This document shows positions 11,331 to 24,335 of a stretch of DNA of 64,000 nt, in pieces (position 1 is the first letter of the stretch; every line of letters starts with the position of its first letter). Position numbers and translations under genes: made by a program. The stretch is from assembly GCA_027627225.1 (NCBI GenBank), contig CM051030.1, positions 1,364,001-1,428,000 of the forward strand, written 5' to 3'. The notes under the pieces are model-generated. The model made no database searches and was not told where the DNA came from. It saw only the letters and a program-made list of their open reading frames with translations. The DNA is from Congeria kusceri. Lineage: Eukaryota; Mollusca; Bivalvia; Myida; Dreissenidae.

Positions 11331-11908
11331 GCATTGCGTCACGCCTACGTCATTCGGTTTTGTTTACAGTGTACAAACTAGGACGCGAGTGTGTTGGAAT
11401 TTAAAATAAAAGCGATCAGAATACAATAGTTAGTGTTTCAGTGTTTTGGATGGATTATGTTAATAACATTTAAATCAAAAAGTGTATGGAATATATGCCT
11501 GGAATTGAACCGGTTAGATTAATCCCATTTGAATTTCAATTTTCTAGAATGTACTCGGGTTGTGGGTGGAGAACATCGTGACCAACTTAATAAAGATTTT
11601 AGTAATTTATAGATGTATATCTACTTTTCGTTCAGTTTAATAACATTTCAACGAAAATTTATATAAAGGGTTATTTCTTTCTTGAACAGATTGTATCTTT
11701 GTTTTTGATTGAAGAAAGTCTATTCAGAAAGAATAACCTGCTTACATCAAGTGTTTTTATATGGAATGGAAGGAAGATGCTGTTTACACCTTTATCGATT
11801 ATGCCATACATGTGCGGATTAACAACTCATTATGAAAGCTAGGATCTCTGTAAAACTAGACAACTGTAAAACTAGACAACACGACAATTTTATAGATGAA
11901 AAACTCTG
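11330..11908 (+). promoter_or_regulatory. Possible promoter and 5' exon with donor at 11908
   Basis: A locally GC-rich stretch at 11330-11400 holds two CRE-like half sites (GCGTCACG, TACGTCAT). Downstream, ATGAAAAACTCTG is followed by a consensus donor GTGAGT at 11909. Together they could be the start of a plus-strand gene, but the ATG would be preceded by other ATGs and no second exon was found. Confidence 0.2.
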
Positions 11909-12099
11909 GTGAGTACAGGTGTATTTCATTTTTTTGCCTAGTCATTTTGGACAAGGTTTCTATTCGGCGCGTAGGAATACACTACGAACTGGATAAACCT
12001 TGCCACTTCCTGTTGACTGGAGAAAATTTATACGGTCACCCCTTTATTAGGTCAATAATGCAGGTAGAAACAGGATAAACACTTTTCATTTTGCATTTC

Positions 12100-13240
12100 C
12101 ACTAAGATGCACCACACATCAATAGACTAGCTAACTGTTTTGTACCACCAAGGGGTTCAGTCCGTGATGGACCTGTAAAGGCTGTCCTGATCAGTTGGGA
12201 ATGAGATACACAATGAATGTGTGTTTGGGTGAGCTAACATTGAACCAAAGACCACTTTTGCTAGTTATAATAAACATTACTTTTGGCTAAAAGGACTGCA
12301 TTCAAATATGAACTTCAATGACAGACAGAAAATATTCAAACCATGCATATTAAATAACAGTTAAATTAAGATCTGTGTTACTTAATTATTTTCCTGTGTG
12401 CCTGGCCCAGCACGGCTAATATGCATTTACACAGAGGGGAAAGAGGAGAGTAAAAGAAAGAGTAAAGGAGAGTTCCTGCAGCTTGAGTAATTAATGTAAA
12501 TTGTGCACAAGAAAAGCACAAAACAATAGATTAGTTCTGGAGTAATATTTAATTAGTAAATTAGTCATAAGTTAAACGCAACTAATTTCCCTATAAGTAT
12601 GGGGTTGGGCCTAAAATAAAATATTGTTTGTTTCCACTCCCGCGACTGGCCGAGCAAAATCGCATCGACCCAAAACAATTTATAGACCAAAGAATACAAT
12701 ATTTTATTTTATTTGTGTGTGAAAATGCGGGGTGCAAATCCTTAAAAAGAATCCAATAGTTTGTACAAATCTTACTTTCCAAAGACGCTAATAAAATGAC
12801 TTTAAACGGACAGTTCTCGGTAAAGCGTAATTTGGCGTATTTTGTTGCATGCTTTTAGGAAAAGAACGCCATAACATTCAGTGTGAGATTCTAGGGCGCA
12901 CCCATGTCCGCTCGATTATGCATGTTGTTTTTGTAAAGAGAAAGAACGCCCACCGGTAATTAACAAACCAATGTTCGTTTAGGAGTCCTCTACCAAACTT
13001 ATTCAAATGGTTTGGCCTCACTGCACAAGATGGCCGCCAGAGTTAAAAATGGAAATATGTCTTAATGCCAGTTTAGAAATATGTCTGAAAGCCATTTTCT
13101 TCTAAACCTATGGCTAATTTTTTTAATAATTTCACACAAATGTTCGTTTGGTGGTCCTCTACCAAAATTAATCAACACAATAACATAAATCTTACATTTT
13201 CAATGTCACATTTAACCATGAGTAACCATTTAGGGAACAT
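12100..13240. other. Mostly unique DNA with a short dispersed repeat
   Basis: The phrase 'atgttcgttt(a/g)g(g/t)(a/g)gtcctctaccaaa' occurs at 12972 and 13140, showing a diverged repeat. No gene is supported. Confidence 0.5.
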
Positions 13241-13242
13241 TT

Positions 13243-13533
13243 TCATCCATCTTGCATTTGATCATTATTTTCCAAACAAAAGATAGCATGTCCAGTGGAG
13301 AAAATTTCCTTTGACGGACACTGTCTTAAATGCAAATATGCAACATTGCATAGAAATAAACATATGTCAGTAATTTCATGACAACTGTCTAGTCCACACT
13401 GTTTTCCCATTTTATTTTGAGACCAAATTTTTCGAAGTCTCACCAAACTGCATACTGTACATTGTTGATCATCGACATGAAACTTCCATACTTCTTCACC
13501 AACTTTGACTTGTTCATGTATCCTCATCGGCAA
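13243..13533 (-). CDS. Small open reading frame, unknown, possibly containing an exon
   Basis: A 96-residue frame on the minus strand begins MPMRIHEQVKVGEEVWKF and contains eight cysteines spread through its second half. Inside it a consensus-like donor (TTTG|GTGAGA at 13443) and an acceptor-like GATGAG at 13523 would define a 79-bp exon, which is also open in a second frame. Neither reading resembles a family I know. Its length is unusual for the local base composition but not decisive. Confidence 0.2.
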   Translation of the reverse strand: MPMRIHEQVKVGEEVWKFHVDDQQCTVCSLVRLRKIWSQNKMGKQCGLDSCHEITDICLFLCNVAYLHLRQCPSKEIFSTGHAIFCLENNDQMQDG

Positions 13534-14139
13534 AATAAAAAATCAGGCTTAAATGTGGTTTCCGCATTTTTCTCTTGTTATTTCATGCTTTTGAATGATA
13601 AATTAAGAAAATGCGAGATATATGCTTAAGCGTCACAATATGTGTGTATTATTACGTCATAAATATGACGTCATTATGATTCCACAACTGTCTATCACTG
13701 TTCTGGTGGGAAAATTGTGCCACTTTTACTGTGTCATTGTCACATAATTACATTTGTATTGAATTTTATTATGAGTTTTCTGTTGTTTAAAAAGGCCGAT
13801 GTTTACACTGACGAAGGTATTCACATACTTTCAAAAAATAAACATAAAAACAAAGTTTAAAGTAGTTCCATATAACCAAGAGTAAAATGATCAAATGTTA
13901 TCATTACGCTCGACCTAGAATTATTTCATTGGGTAATCAACCACTTATTCACCGCATAGCATGAAATAAAACATGGAGATGTTTAATTGGACTAGGTGTT
14001 ATTACGTCTCATTTATGGCCGATAACGATGTTTGACTTTTATTTGAAAAATGTTCAACGTTCATAGTACAGTGTAAAGTGTATTGTACTGGGTTTGCTCA
14101 TTCTTTCGCCTGTCTAAATTGTGTTGGTTATTGATCTAC

Positions 14140-15604
14140 GAGGGTTGTCCAGAAAGTTTGTAGACTACTCAAATATTTTTTGTTTTGCGTAAAGAAAATT
14201 AATGGGGACTGCATATGTAACTAAATATATGTATGCTTTTTAAGTTTGCAAAATGTCTTTCAAAGGTATTTATGGTTAACATACATACCACATAACTAAA
14301 ACAGTGCATCACACGTAGTACAGAGCAGTTTGACGCTGATTACGACCTTATGTAAACATAACGTCACTATTTCGCAAATTATTCTGCAGACACTGAAACA
14401 CGTTTTCTATGACGAATTACCTATTTTCTATGGCAAGCTACTCAATGCGTTGAGGTTTTCCTGTACAACTCCATGCTGTATTTCTTCATGTCTTATATGT
14501 TTGTTTTCATGTGTTTGGAAAGATTGTCATAGCGCTGCCCCTTGCGAGTCAGAATGTACACTCAGACACGCTGCATAATTTATTGGTGCACCATATGAAT
14601 TAAACAGAACATGCTAAAACAGTTAAAAAGTTAGTCGATAGTCCTCGAGATATCCTTGCAGCAATATGATCGTGCTGTGTCCCGGTGGACTGAATTTTCT
14701 CAATAGAAGTCCCCGTGCTGTGTCCCGGTGGACTGAATTTTCTCAATAGAAGTCCTCGTGCTGTGTCCCGGTGGACTGAATTTTCTCAATAGAAGTCCTC
14801 GTGCTGTGTCCCAGTGGACTGAATTTTCTCAATAGAAGTCCTCGTGCTGTGTCGCGGTGGACTGAATTTTCTCAATAGAAGTCCTCGTGCTGTGTCCCGG
14901 TGGACTGAATTTTCTCAATAGAAGTCCTCGTGCTGTGTCCCGGTGGACAGAATTTTCTCAATAGAAGTCCTCGTGCTGTGTCCCGGTGGACAGAATTTTC
15001 TCAATAGAAGTCCTCGTGCTGTGTCCCGGTGGACTGAATTTTCTCAATAGAAGTCCTCGTGCTGTGTCCCGGCGTATAACACAAGCCCGAGAACTAAGGG
15101 AAGAGAAATATCCTTTAATCACAAATTGCACGTGTCCGTAGCAGTAATTCCGCGATTTACCCAAACCTGATAACGCTGCACTGCTCCGTACTTACGTCAA
15201 ACGTCGTCATTTTCTTACAATCGCAAAACACACTCCTTTACCCATATTCTCAAGCGTTTGTTATTTGACGTCATAAAACATTTTGTTTTTGCAACCTTTT
15301 AAAATATACTTTATTAATGATGTTGCGTTTAATTTATGCAGATTTGCATGGAAATAACAAATTCAGAAATGTTTATAAATTCATTTACAACTGAACCAGA
15401 CCAATTTGAAGTGCTCTGTACTTCGGTAGTTGTTTTGCCAAGATTGAGTAAATGAAGGTAATTAAGCAATAAAATATTATCAAAATGAACCATATAATTA
15501 TTGTTAGTAATATACGTCTGAGCTAGTACACAATAGAAAAATTGTTTAAAGATAGTAATAGTTCATTTTACAACACCGGTCTACAGCTTTCTGGACAACC
15601 CTCG
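14140..15604. mobile_element. Non-autonomous mariner-type element (about 1.47 kb)
   Basis: The left end CGAGGGTTGTCCAGAAAG(TT)TGTAGAC is mirrored at the right end with one substitution and a 1-nt gap. Both ends are flanked by TA (14138-14139 and 15605-15606), the target duplication of the Tc1/mariner superfamily. The length is mariner-like, yet I find no D,D(34)D-type transposase in any frame. The interior from 14671 to 15073 is a 43-bp minisatellite instead. Confidence 0.8.
14671..15073. repeat. 43-bp minisatellite inside the mariner-type element, 9.4 copies
   Basis: Units start CGTGCTGTGTCCCGGTGGAC at 14671, 14714, 14757, 14800, 14843, 14886, 14929, 14972, 15015 and 15058 (partial). They are nearly identical, with single-base variants such as CCCAGT, CGCGGT and GGACAG. 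This implies recent expansion. Confidence 0.95.
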
Positions 15605-15869
15605 TATTTTATTCCACTATTGCATTGGTGCATAATTTGTTGTAAATGACTATACTTGATGGTTTAGTTAAAGATACCGAAATCAGTAGGAGGTAAAATA
15701 AAATGGAGTACTTCTAAGTTTAACTGCACAACTAGTGATATATTATCATATTGTTCTTTAATGAAATCCTTTCTGTTGAAAACAAAGCAAAAATCTTTAG
15801 CGGAAATAATATTCTTTAAAAACATTCTATGGTCCAAAAAAAGAGTTATGAAGTTTGATAACAATCAGT

Positions 15870-16222
15870 AGTCATCAGTAGACACTAAGTTATCAATAGC
15901 AAATCTCCCTCCATCAGTAGACACTAAGTTATCAATAGCAAATCTCCCTCCATCAGTAGAGTCTAAGTTATCAATAGCAAATCTCCCTCCATCAGTAGAC
16001 ACTAAGTTATCAATAGCAAATCTCCCTCCATCAGTAGACACTAAGTTATCAATAGCAAATCTCCCTCCATCAGTAGAGTCTAAGTTATCAATAGCAAATC
16101 TCCCTCCATCAGTAGACACTAAGTTATCAATAGCAAATCTCCCTCCATCAGTAGACACTAAGTTATCAATAGCAAATCTCCCTCCATCAGTAGAGTCTAA
16201 GTTATCAATAGCAAATCTCCCA
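15870..16222. repeat. 39-bp minisatellite with 117-bp higher-order period
   Basis: Nine units contain CACTAAGTTATCAATAGCAA. On the minus strand they stay open and read DGGRFAIDNL(V/D)ST. The V/D variant (GACACTAAG versus GAGTCTAAG) follows a strict D,V,V order three times, so the array grew by copying blocks of three units. The open frame is a consequence of the 39-bp period. Confidence 0.9.
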
Positions 16223-16269
16223 AGTGAATTCCTTTGTGTAAAATGGTCGTGATAAAAAAGCCACAAGCT

Positions 16270-16985
16270 TTGTAAATTAAAAACTTCTGATGAGGTACAC
16301 TTTATGTTAAGACATTTTCAAAAAGATTTCAATAAGAACGGTCAAGGATTATACCCATCCTAATTGGCATGGTAAACTACTGATGAACATAATAAACCAG
16401 TTTGATAATTGTTGTGAACAACTCTTTGTGCGATTTGTGTATCAGACGTAAACAGATTGTTTGAGACTTGTTCAATCGCCAATTCTCAATGTACAACCCA
16501 TTAAATTGCTTTTAATAACGTAGTACTTCATGAAACATTCAAGACTTAAACATTCATAACACCCATAAATTGAAAACATATAATTATTTGTCTGGACAAA
16601 TGTACATTCTATTTGTTTAAGACTGATTTATATGCTGATACAAATTTATGTATCCAGCTGTATGGTTTTATGTTACTTGTCTGTGTTCAATGTTGCCTCT
16701 AATCTTTGCATATAACTATAATCTTTTCATTCAATGTTGATTAAACTTGCACAGTTTGTATATGGCCATAAGATCTCAGCTTGGTGCAATGATGGGCCAG
16801 ATATAATCAGGAACACCATAGTTATTGCCCTTTTCATCAGAAACAATAAATATCTTCCAAAGATATTCAGCGACTGTGATTATTTTGCAAAGAAGGAATG
16901 TAAATTAAACACCATAAACATTCAAACCACTAGATCCAAATGGCATACAATACTCAAATACTAAATAATATTCGCAGTTCACGCC
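16270..16985. other. Unique DNA, no gene seen
   Basis: An 76-residue frame at 16734-16964 has no splice support, no recognisable motif and AT-driven composition. Confidence 0.5.
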
Positions 16986-17029
16986 TCCTAACATACCATT
17001 CAGTGTTTTTTTTAACCTTTGGGGGAAAG

Positions 17030-17750
17030 GTGTGTGTGTGTGGGGGGCCCTTCAGACGGAGAATTTTCATATTTGGTATGTAACATTATATAGTGGTCCT
17101 CTACAAATGTTTTTTAAATGATGCCCCCGGGGTCAAAACTGGCCACACCCTGGGGGGTCACATGGTTCATATAGACTTGAATAGCAAATTGACTTTAAAA
17201 ATGTACTCCTCTGAAACCGCAAGGTCCAGGGGTTTCATATTTGGTACGTAACATCATTTAGTGGTCCTCTACAAAGTTTGTTCAAATGATGCCGCTGGGG
17301 TTAAAACTGGCCACAACCTGGGGGTCACATGGTTTATATAGACATTAATAGCAAAATGACTTTAAAAATCGTCTACTCTGAAACTGCAAAGACCCAGAGG
17401 TTCCATATTTTGTATGTAACATTGTTTAGTGTTTCCCTACAAATATTGTTCAAACTATGCCCCTGGGGTCAAAACTGGCTACACCCTGGGGTTCACATGG
17501 TATATAGACTTAAATTGCAAAATGACTTTAAAACTCTTCTCTGAACTGCAAGGTCTAGAGGTTTCATATTTGGTATGCAATGTTGTATAGTGGTCCTCTA
17601 CAAAGATTGTTCAAATGATGCCTATGGGGTCAAAACTGGCCACATCACGGGGCTCACATGTTTATATAGACGTAAATGGCAAAATGATTAAAGAATTCTT
17701 CTCTAAAACCACAAGGTCAAAAGGTTTCATATTTGGCTTTAGCATTATAT
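17030..17750. repeat. Satellite-like tandem block, about 165-bp units
   Basis: Four units share 'ctgaaaccgcaaggtc', 'tttcatatttggta(t/c)gtaac', 'agtggtcctctacaaa' and 'ggtcaaaactggccacac'. A partial block of the same family occurs at 51530-51780. Confidence 0.85.
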
Positions 17751-18515
17751 TGAAACCTCGATTGGGAATGCATATGGGATGGGTGGGGTCAAGGTCACTG
17801 TTACTAAAAAATAGAAAAATGGTTTCCGCTAAAACTTTAGAACGCAGTGAGATATTTTAATGAAACTTAATACATAGATACCTTTCATTGACACCTCGCA
17901 TGGGATTGCTTATGGAGTGGGAGGGGTCAAAATCACTGTTACTAAAAATAGAAAAGCATATGGGGTGGAGTCAAGGTCAAGGTCACCATTATTAAAAATA
18001 GAAAAGTTGTTTCAGCTAAATATCTTGAGAACGCATAGAGCTATTTTAATGAAAATTAATACATAAGTACCTTATATCGAGACATTGCTTGGGGTTGCTT
18101 ATGGGGTGGATGGGGTCAAGGTCACCGTTACTGAAAATAGAAAAACGGTTTCCGCTCAATTACTTGAGAACACATTGTGATATTTTAATGAAACTTCATA
18201 CACATATGGAGACCTCACTTGGATTAGCTTATGGATTTGGTGGGGTCAAGGTCACTGTTATTAAAAGTAGAAAAAAGCTTTACACTCAATAACTTAAGAA
18301 CACATTGAGATAATTTAATGATACTTCATATGTAGATACCTTATATCGAGACCTTGCTTTACGTATGTGGTGGGTACGGTCAAGGTCAAGGTCACTGTTA
18401 CTAAAAATAGAAAAACACTTTTTGCTCAATAGCTTGAGAACGTATTGAGATATTTTAAAGAAACTTCATACATATATTTCAGGTGAGCAACCTAGGGCCA
18501 CGGTGGCCCTCTTGT
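17750..18515. repeat. Satellite-like tandem block, about 150-160-bp units (GGTGGGGTCAAGGTCAC family)
   Basis: Units share 'ttgcatatgg(g)gtgggtgg', 'tcactgttactaaaaatag', 'cggtttccgctcaataac' and 'gatattttaatgaaacttc'. The block ends in GGCCACGGTGGCCCTCTTGTTA, the typical 3' boundary of this class. Related blocks lie at 23600, 39500, 56940 and 57960. Confidence 0.9.
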
Positions 18516-21500
18516 TATATTTTGTTAAGTGTCAACCTTATATTGAAAAACTTAGCTACTTATTCACCAAAAACACACAAACTTTTTTGAAAAAACAAAC
18601 TAATTTTCTTGATAATAGAAAATGGAATAGTTTTGTACTTTAATAACAGAAACAGCATATGAAACATTTAATACTACTGACTATTAATTAATGGAATATT
18701 GAAATATAACATAAATCTTTTCAACAGTTGAGTTTACAGAAATTAAGCATAATAACAAAACATAAATACACATAGTTTTACGTAAGAGTACATGTATGCA
18801 ATACAACAAGGTGTAGATTATATACAAGTATTGTCAATCTGAGGCACTTCGTCAATATTATAATACATTAACTGCAAAGGCACTTTCTGAGATAAAAGTT
18901 CATAAATTCACACGAGCATTTTTTCAAAGATGATCCACATTCAATTTCGACAGAATCTTAGTTTGTTGTTACTTTTTCACATTGTATGTATGTGTGTGCC
19001 GGGTGGCACTGCTTTGCCAGCATTGTATGTTACGTTCAAATAAACCTGCAGTGATTATGATTAGTCCTTTCAAGGCTCCTTGCCAACTTTAACTGCTACA
19101 CCAGTAAGGAAGAAAGTCTTGCTTGCCAGATGTCATTCAATCCTGTGGAATTGTTCACTATGGGCTTTCTTGATATCACAGGGCATATGTTAGCTATTTG
19201 TTCTTTCATTAACTCAAAGTGAGTAACTTTCTATGAAGCCATGCATCGACTAGTCTGTGGAACGTCCTCTCCATTTTTGGTGAAACCATGCATATGGTTT
19301 GTGCTAACCTTATTGTCCATCTAACCCCTTGACTAAGAAAAGTTGTGTCCAAGGAGAGTGTACTGTAGCATTTTTGAAGGTTTTGAAGCCATGATTCAAA
19401 CGATGTCATACAGTACTTCAATTCTCAGTGATACGCCACTGCTTAGGGGCTCGTTGAATAGCCATTGAGATACTGATTGATTGGGTTCCTTATGTATCAA
19501 GAAAGATGCAAAGATTACGTACTAAAAGAGCTACTTGACAAGAACCGTCTTGTCGTTCTCAGGCTGAGAAAAGTTCCTTTCCAAACATGTATGGTATTAT
19601 TGACGTTAATACTGATTTTCGAGTCTTGAATATGCGTGGTTGATTCGTTAATGCCACTGCCACACACCAGTAAGGTAGGAAAGCTCCGACGAACTTTGTA
19701 AAATGTTTTTTATTGACAAAACTTTACCACGGCAATGATGGAACAAAGGACGACAACTAATGTAAACAAAGGGTTAAGCAACACCAATACTATTTGCACT
19801 ATCTTTTGTCTACTAAAATGTCATATAAAATATATGGAAAAGCACGAAAAAGCCCAATCCTGGTGGTAGCTAAAGTAAATATCAATGATCAGAGTGACTT
19901 GATGCTCGTTCTTTAGCGCTTTTAACTCTTATCAGAATGTTTTTTTCCGGCTGACGGAGCTCAAATCCTAAGCACACACGGACGCTTAACAAAGTAATTA
20001 AACAGAATGGCTTTATTCCCTTGTTGAATTCACCATAAGTATTCCATACCTGTTACCAATGCGTCTGCTATATTGTTTGGATGTTGCACCTACTCATTTA
20101 TTACTAGTGTAGTAGAAATTTATCGTAAATTAGCCAATTTTTCACAACGTTTGATTTGATATTCAGGAAGGTCAAACATTATGTTAAAAAGCAATGCCCA
20201 AAACTGCCAAAATAATGGACTTAGATTCTCTATTTTCATTTAATCTTTACCAAACATGCACGACTTATGTATGACAATAAGATCTCAATTAAATTAAAAC
20301 TAATTTATTGCCCAGATTGGTTTACAAACACCAAAGTCTCTGCCCCTTGTTTGTGAAAAAATGCAAAAAAAAGGACTTTGTGCAGATAAAGTCTTCATTT
20401 ATCTCTAGGGATGGCAACAAAAAGCAAATAAGTAACGGGTGAACCTGTTTTGGTATTTGAGCAGTTAACCAGCTTGATACCCTTTATAGGACCTTAAAAT
20501 GCAAATAAACCCAGTATGATGGTCTTTGTTTGATTGACTAGTGCTAATCGATGATATATACATAATGCTGACAGGTGCCCTTATAGCTGTCTCGCACGAC
20601 TGTTTTAATTACTGTTCTCTAAACATAAGCACAAAACACCACCTATGGAACTAAGCTGGATGATTCAAATGTGAAACGATGTACCTTCATGTAATGTGAG
20701 TGTGACTATACATTGTAAACATTGCCAATTGCATTTTGGCAGCATGTTTAAAGAATGACAAAATGTCTGACGATGCAGACGTTCTAATTTTGATAGAAAG
20801 GCACTTATTACTGCTATATCTAATTTAATATTATTTGCACACTCGTCTGTTGCTTTGATGGCGCTTTTGAGACATTCGTTTGGTGTTCATCTTGGTTTCA
20901 ACTAATTAGACTGTGAATGCATCTGTATTGCGTCTGTCGAAGGTTTAGTTGTGTCTACCAATTCTACTTTTGGTTTCATGAACATCAGCCAACTCAGCAC
21001 CACCAGAAAACCTCATTTCAAGAAATGCCCAGAAAACTAACCAAATTACAAATTATTGCAAAACATGTATACATATGTGAAAACATTTATATTTCTGTTC
21101 ATCGTCAGTTGTGGAACACTTTATAATGAGTTGTAGTAAGAAATCAGACGGGTAAACATGTCAGTACATAGAGTAACATCGACATATTTCTTCAATGACT
21201 TCAAGTTATAAATATCCTTCAGCCTTTATTTTTGTACGTTATTTAACAAAAGTACAAACATGTGATCTTTTATCATTCCTACTGGTAATAACACTGGCCG
21301 ATTTCTTGAAAAGCACCTTTTTCACAAGAAATTAATACCAAATTGGAAAGTCATACATACTGTTTACAATATATTGTACCAGACCACCTCGGAAGTAACC
21401 ACCAGACATTTTCTTGACACCTCAGTGTGTGTCAGTAGCTGTACATTTAAAATGTGTTAAGTCACGACATTTCCACTTAAGGAAATTATATTTATTTCCT

Positions 21501-22140
21501 TATGCTTCAAATCACATTGTGAAAAGCTGTAATGTGGTAGGCAGGTTTAGTCAAACAATGCTTGGTATGGAATGTAGCAAAATGAATTGTTAAGATTGCA
21601 TGTTTAGATCTCTATCATGTGAAGCTTACCAATAGACTCAAGATAACTTCCTTGATTGGGTGTTTGTTAAATCATTATCAATGTAATGACATCTTCCCTG
21701 TATGGGCATTTGTTAAGATATTATCGATGTAACGTCACATTTAACATTCTGTAAGATGCTTAACAATACATAGTTAAATTCCTTGTCATTGTCAATAGAC
21801 TGATAAGTAAACAAGATAACACAAGTATGTTTCCAAACGCTGTTCAGCGTCTGTGGTCATTGTTAACAAAGAATGTAGATTGAACGCCCAAAATGCATGT
21901 ACATATTTAAAAACTGATAAATGTGTAGAGTTGGTAGTTTTGTAAACAATAATGCACATATCCCAGAGTTCTGGTGTGAATTTTGACTATTGCAGACAAG
22001 GGCCACCTAGGCCTGAAAGGGTACCAAATAGTCCACTGAAATTATGGAATCAATCTTAATCAAGTTATAATATATGTTAAATGGCCATGGAATTTAATTA
22101 CACCATGCTATATTAATTTTAAACAATTACATTGCCTGTG
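18516..22140. other. Unique DNA, no gene supported
   Basis: The stretch 19000-19480 is somewhat less AT-rich and holds a 70-residue minus-strand frame (19209-19421) plus adjoining frames interrupted by stops. It could be a decayed coding sequence, but I recognise nothing in it. Elsewhere only short chance frames occur. Confidence 0.5.
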
Positions 22141-22466
22141 TTCATTTGAATATATTTTGGCTGTTTGCAGTTAACGCGCAGGAATATGCTACATTTATGC
22201 TATGCTACACACAGTGGTTTTATTTGTATATTTATGCCCTGGGCATCTTGATGCGGGAGGCATATACGGATTGTCCTGTTAGTCCCTCCTACCGTCCGTC
22301 CGTCAGTGACAAGGTTAAGTTGGTATTACCATTTTGTCTTGCACCAACACCACTACCTTCAGCACTTGGATATTTACACAGTTGTTGCTTATGCCCATTC
22401 CCAATCCACCCATATCACCCAATCATACTTTGATTTTGACCGAATTTAATATAATTCAAATGGACT

Positions 22467-23472
22467 GTCCAGCTCTAACCTGGGGCATGTGTGTTTATCG
22501 AACAGCGTGTCTTGTTTCAGCTGTATTTTGTAAAACAATGCATACATGATTAAGGTTTTTGGCTCACATGAGCATGAAGTGCTCCGTGAGCTATTGGTAC
22601 AGAGGACCTCTCCTGCATCGACCGTCGTCCTTATGTGCTCAACAATTGGACCATTATTGTGATAAAGACTACATTTTTTATAAGCTCACCTTTTCGAAGA
22701 AAAAAGGTCGAACTGTTGTTACCTTACTTGATGTTTAATTTATACGTAAATTCAGACGCAGTTATGCACAATTACGTTATGGAACCCGTGCATTGGAAAT
22801 GGAAACAGGCAGATACCATGGCAGAACTAGAGAGCAAAGGTCTTGTCCAATTTGCAACACTGGTTCCATTGATATCACCACGATATAGTTTAAGGTTGTC
22901 AAAAGTGTGTAACCATGTTTGTCCTTATATATATCTATATGTGCACACATCTTTGTATTTGTATATATTGTCCAGCACTAACCTGGGGCATGTGTGTTTG
23001 TCGAACAGCGTGTCTTGTTTCAGCTGTATTTTGTAAAACAATGCATACATGATTAAGGTTTTTGGCTCACATGAGCATGAAGTGCTCCGTGAGCTATTGG
23101 TATAGAGGACCTCTCCTGCATCGACCGTCGTCCTTATGTGCTCAACAATTGGACCATTATTGTGATAAAGACTACATTTTTTATAAGCTCACCTTTTCGA
23201 AGAAAAAAGGTCGAACTGTTGTTACCTTACTTGGTGTTTAATTTATACGTAAATTCAGACGCAGTTATGCACAATTACGTTATGGAACCCGTGCATTGGA
23301 AATGGAAACAGGCAGATACCATGGCAGAACTAGAGAGCAAAGGTCTTGTCCAATTTGCAACACTGGTTCCATTGATATCACCACGATATAGTTTAAGGTT
23401 GTCAAAAGTGTGTAACCATGTTTGTCCTTATATATATCTATATGTGCACACATCTTTGTATTTGTATATATT
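22467..23472. repeat. 503-bp tandem duplication, nearly identical copies
   Basis: Copy 1 (22467-22969) and copy 2 (22970-23472) differ at only a handful of bases, for example GCTCTAACC/GCACTAACC, TTTATCG/TTTGTCG and TTGATG/TTGGTG. Each copy holds a GGCTCACATGAGCATGAAGTG repeat head, an AGCTCACCTTTTCGAAGAA motif and the same frame beginning MLNNWTIIVIKTTFF (22635 and 23138). The frame survives in both copies (133 and 131 residues, different C termini), but overlaps known dispersed-repeat motifs, so I do not call it a gene. Confidence 0.9.
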
Positions 23473-23599
23473 GTATTTTATATGTGTCGGGGGCCGGAGG
23501 CCTATATCACAAATAAAACGTATACATGAATAGTTTTTCTGTTAAATCTTTTGTCAGAGCGCATTTCTAAAAAACTATCAAAGGTATCTATTTTAAACT

Positions 23600-24105
23600 T
23601 ATATTACTTATATTTACAGATATTTTAATGAAACTTCATACATATATATCTTATATTTACACCTCTCTTGGAATTGCATATGTGGTGGGTGGGGTCAAGG
23701 TCACCGTTACTAAAAATGCAAAAAACGCTTTTCACTTAATAACTTGACAAGCATTGAGATATTTTAATGAAACTTCATACATAGATACCTGATAGCAAGA
23801 CCTTGCTTGTGATTGCATATGGGTTGGGTCAAGGTCACCATTGCTAAAAATAGAAAAACGGTTTCCGCTCAGTAACTTGAGAACGCATCGAGATTTTTTA
23901 ATGAAACTTCATACATAGATACCTTATATTGAGACCTCTCTTGATATATCATTTGGGGTGGGTGGGGTCAGGGTCAAGGTCATCATTACTAAAATTAGAA
24001 AAACGGTTTCCGCTCAATAACTTGAGAACTCATCGAGATATTTTAATGAAACTTCATACATAGATACCGTATATCGAGACATTGCTTGGGACTGCATATG
24101 TAAAA
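23600..24105. repeat. GGTGGGGTCAAGGTCAC family tandem block
   Basis: About three and a half units with the same landmarks as the 17750-18515 block. Confidence 0.85.
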
Positions 24106-24335
24106 AAATTCTTAACAATTCCACATATACTTACAGATGTACTTCTAAATTCCATTAAGTGGATGAAAAACCTTGGCCGCAAGTTACCACCATGTTTTTT
24201 AAAGGAGATAGAAAAGTTTGGTAAACATGTGCATTTGGAGTTGTTTCCCTTAGACTGATTTAGAGCTTTTACCTTGACTATTCACATCATAGTCCAAGCT
24301 AGTCTAATAACATATTTGTTGTTAAGAAAACACAG

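Noticed and set aside
14330..14578. 82-residue frame as the mariner transposase remnant
   Set aside because: No helix-turn-helix or catalytic aspartate motif can be seen; composition is AT-driven.
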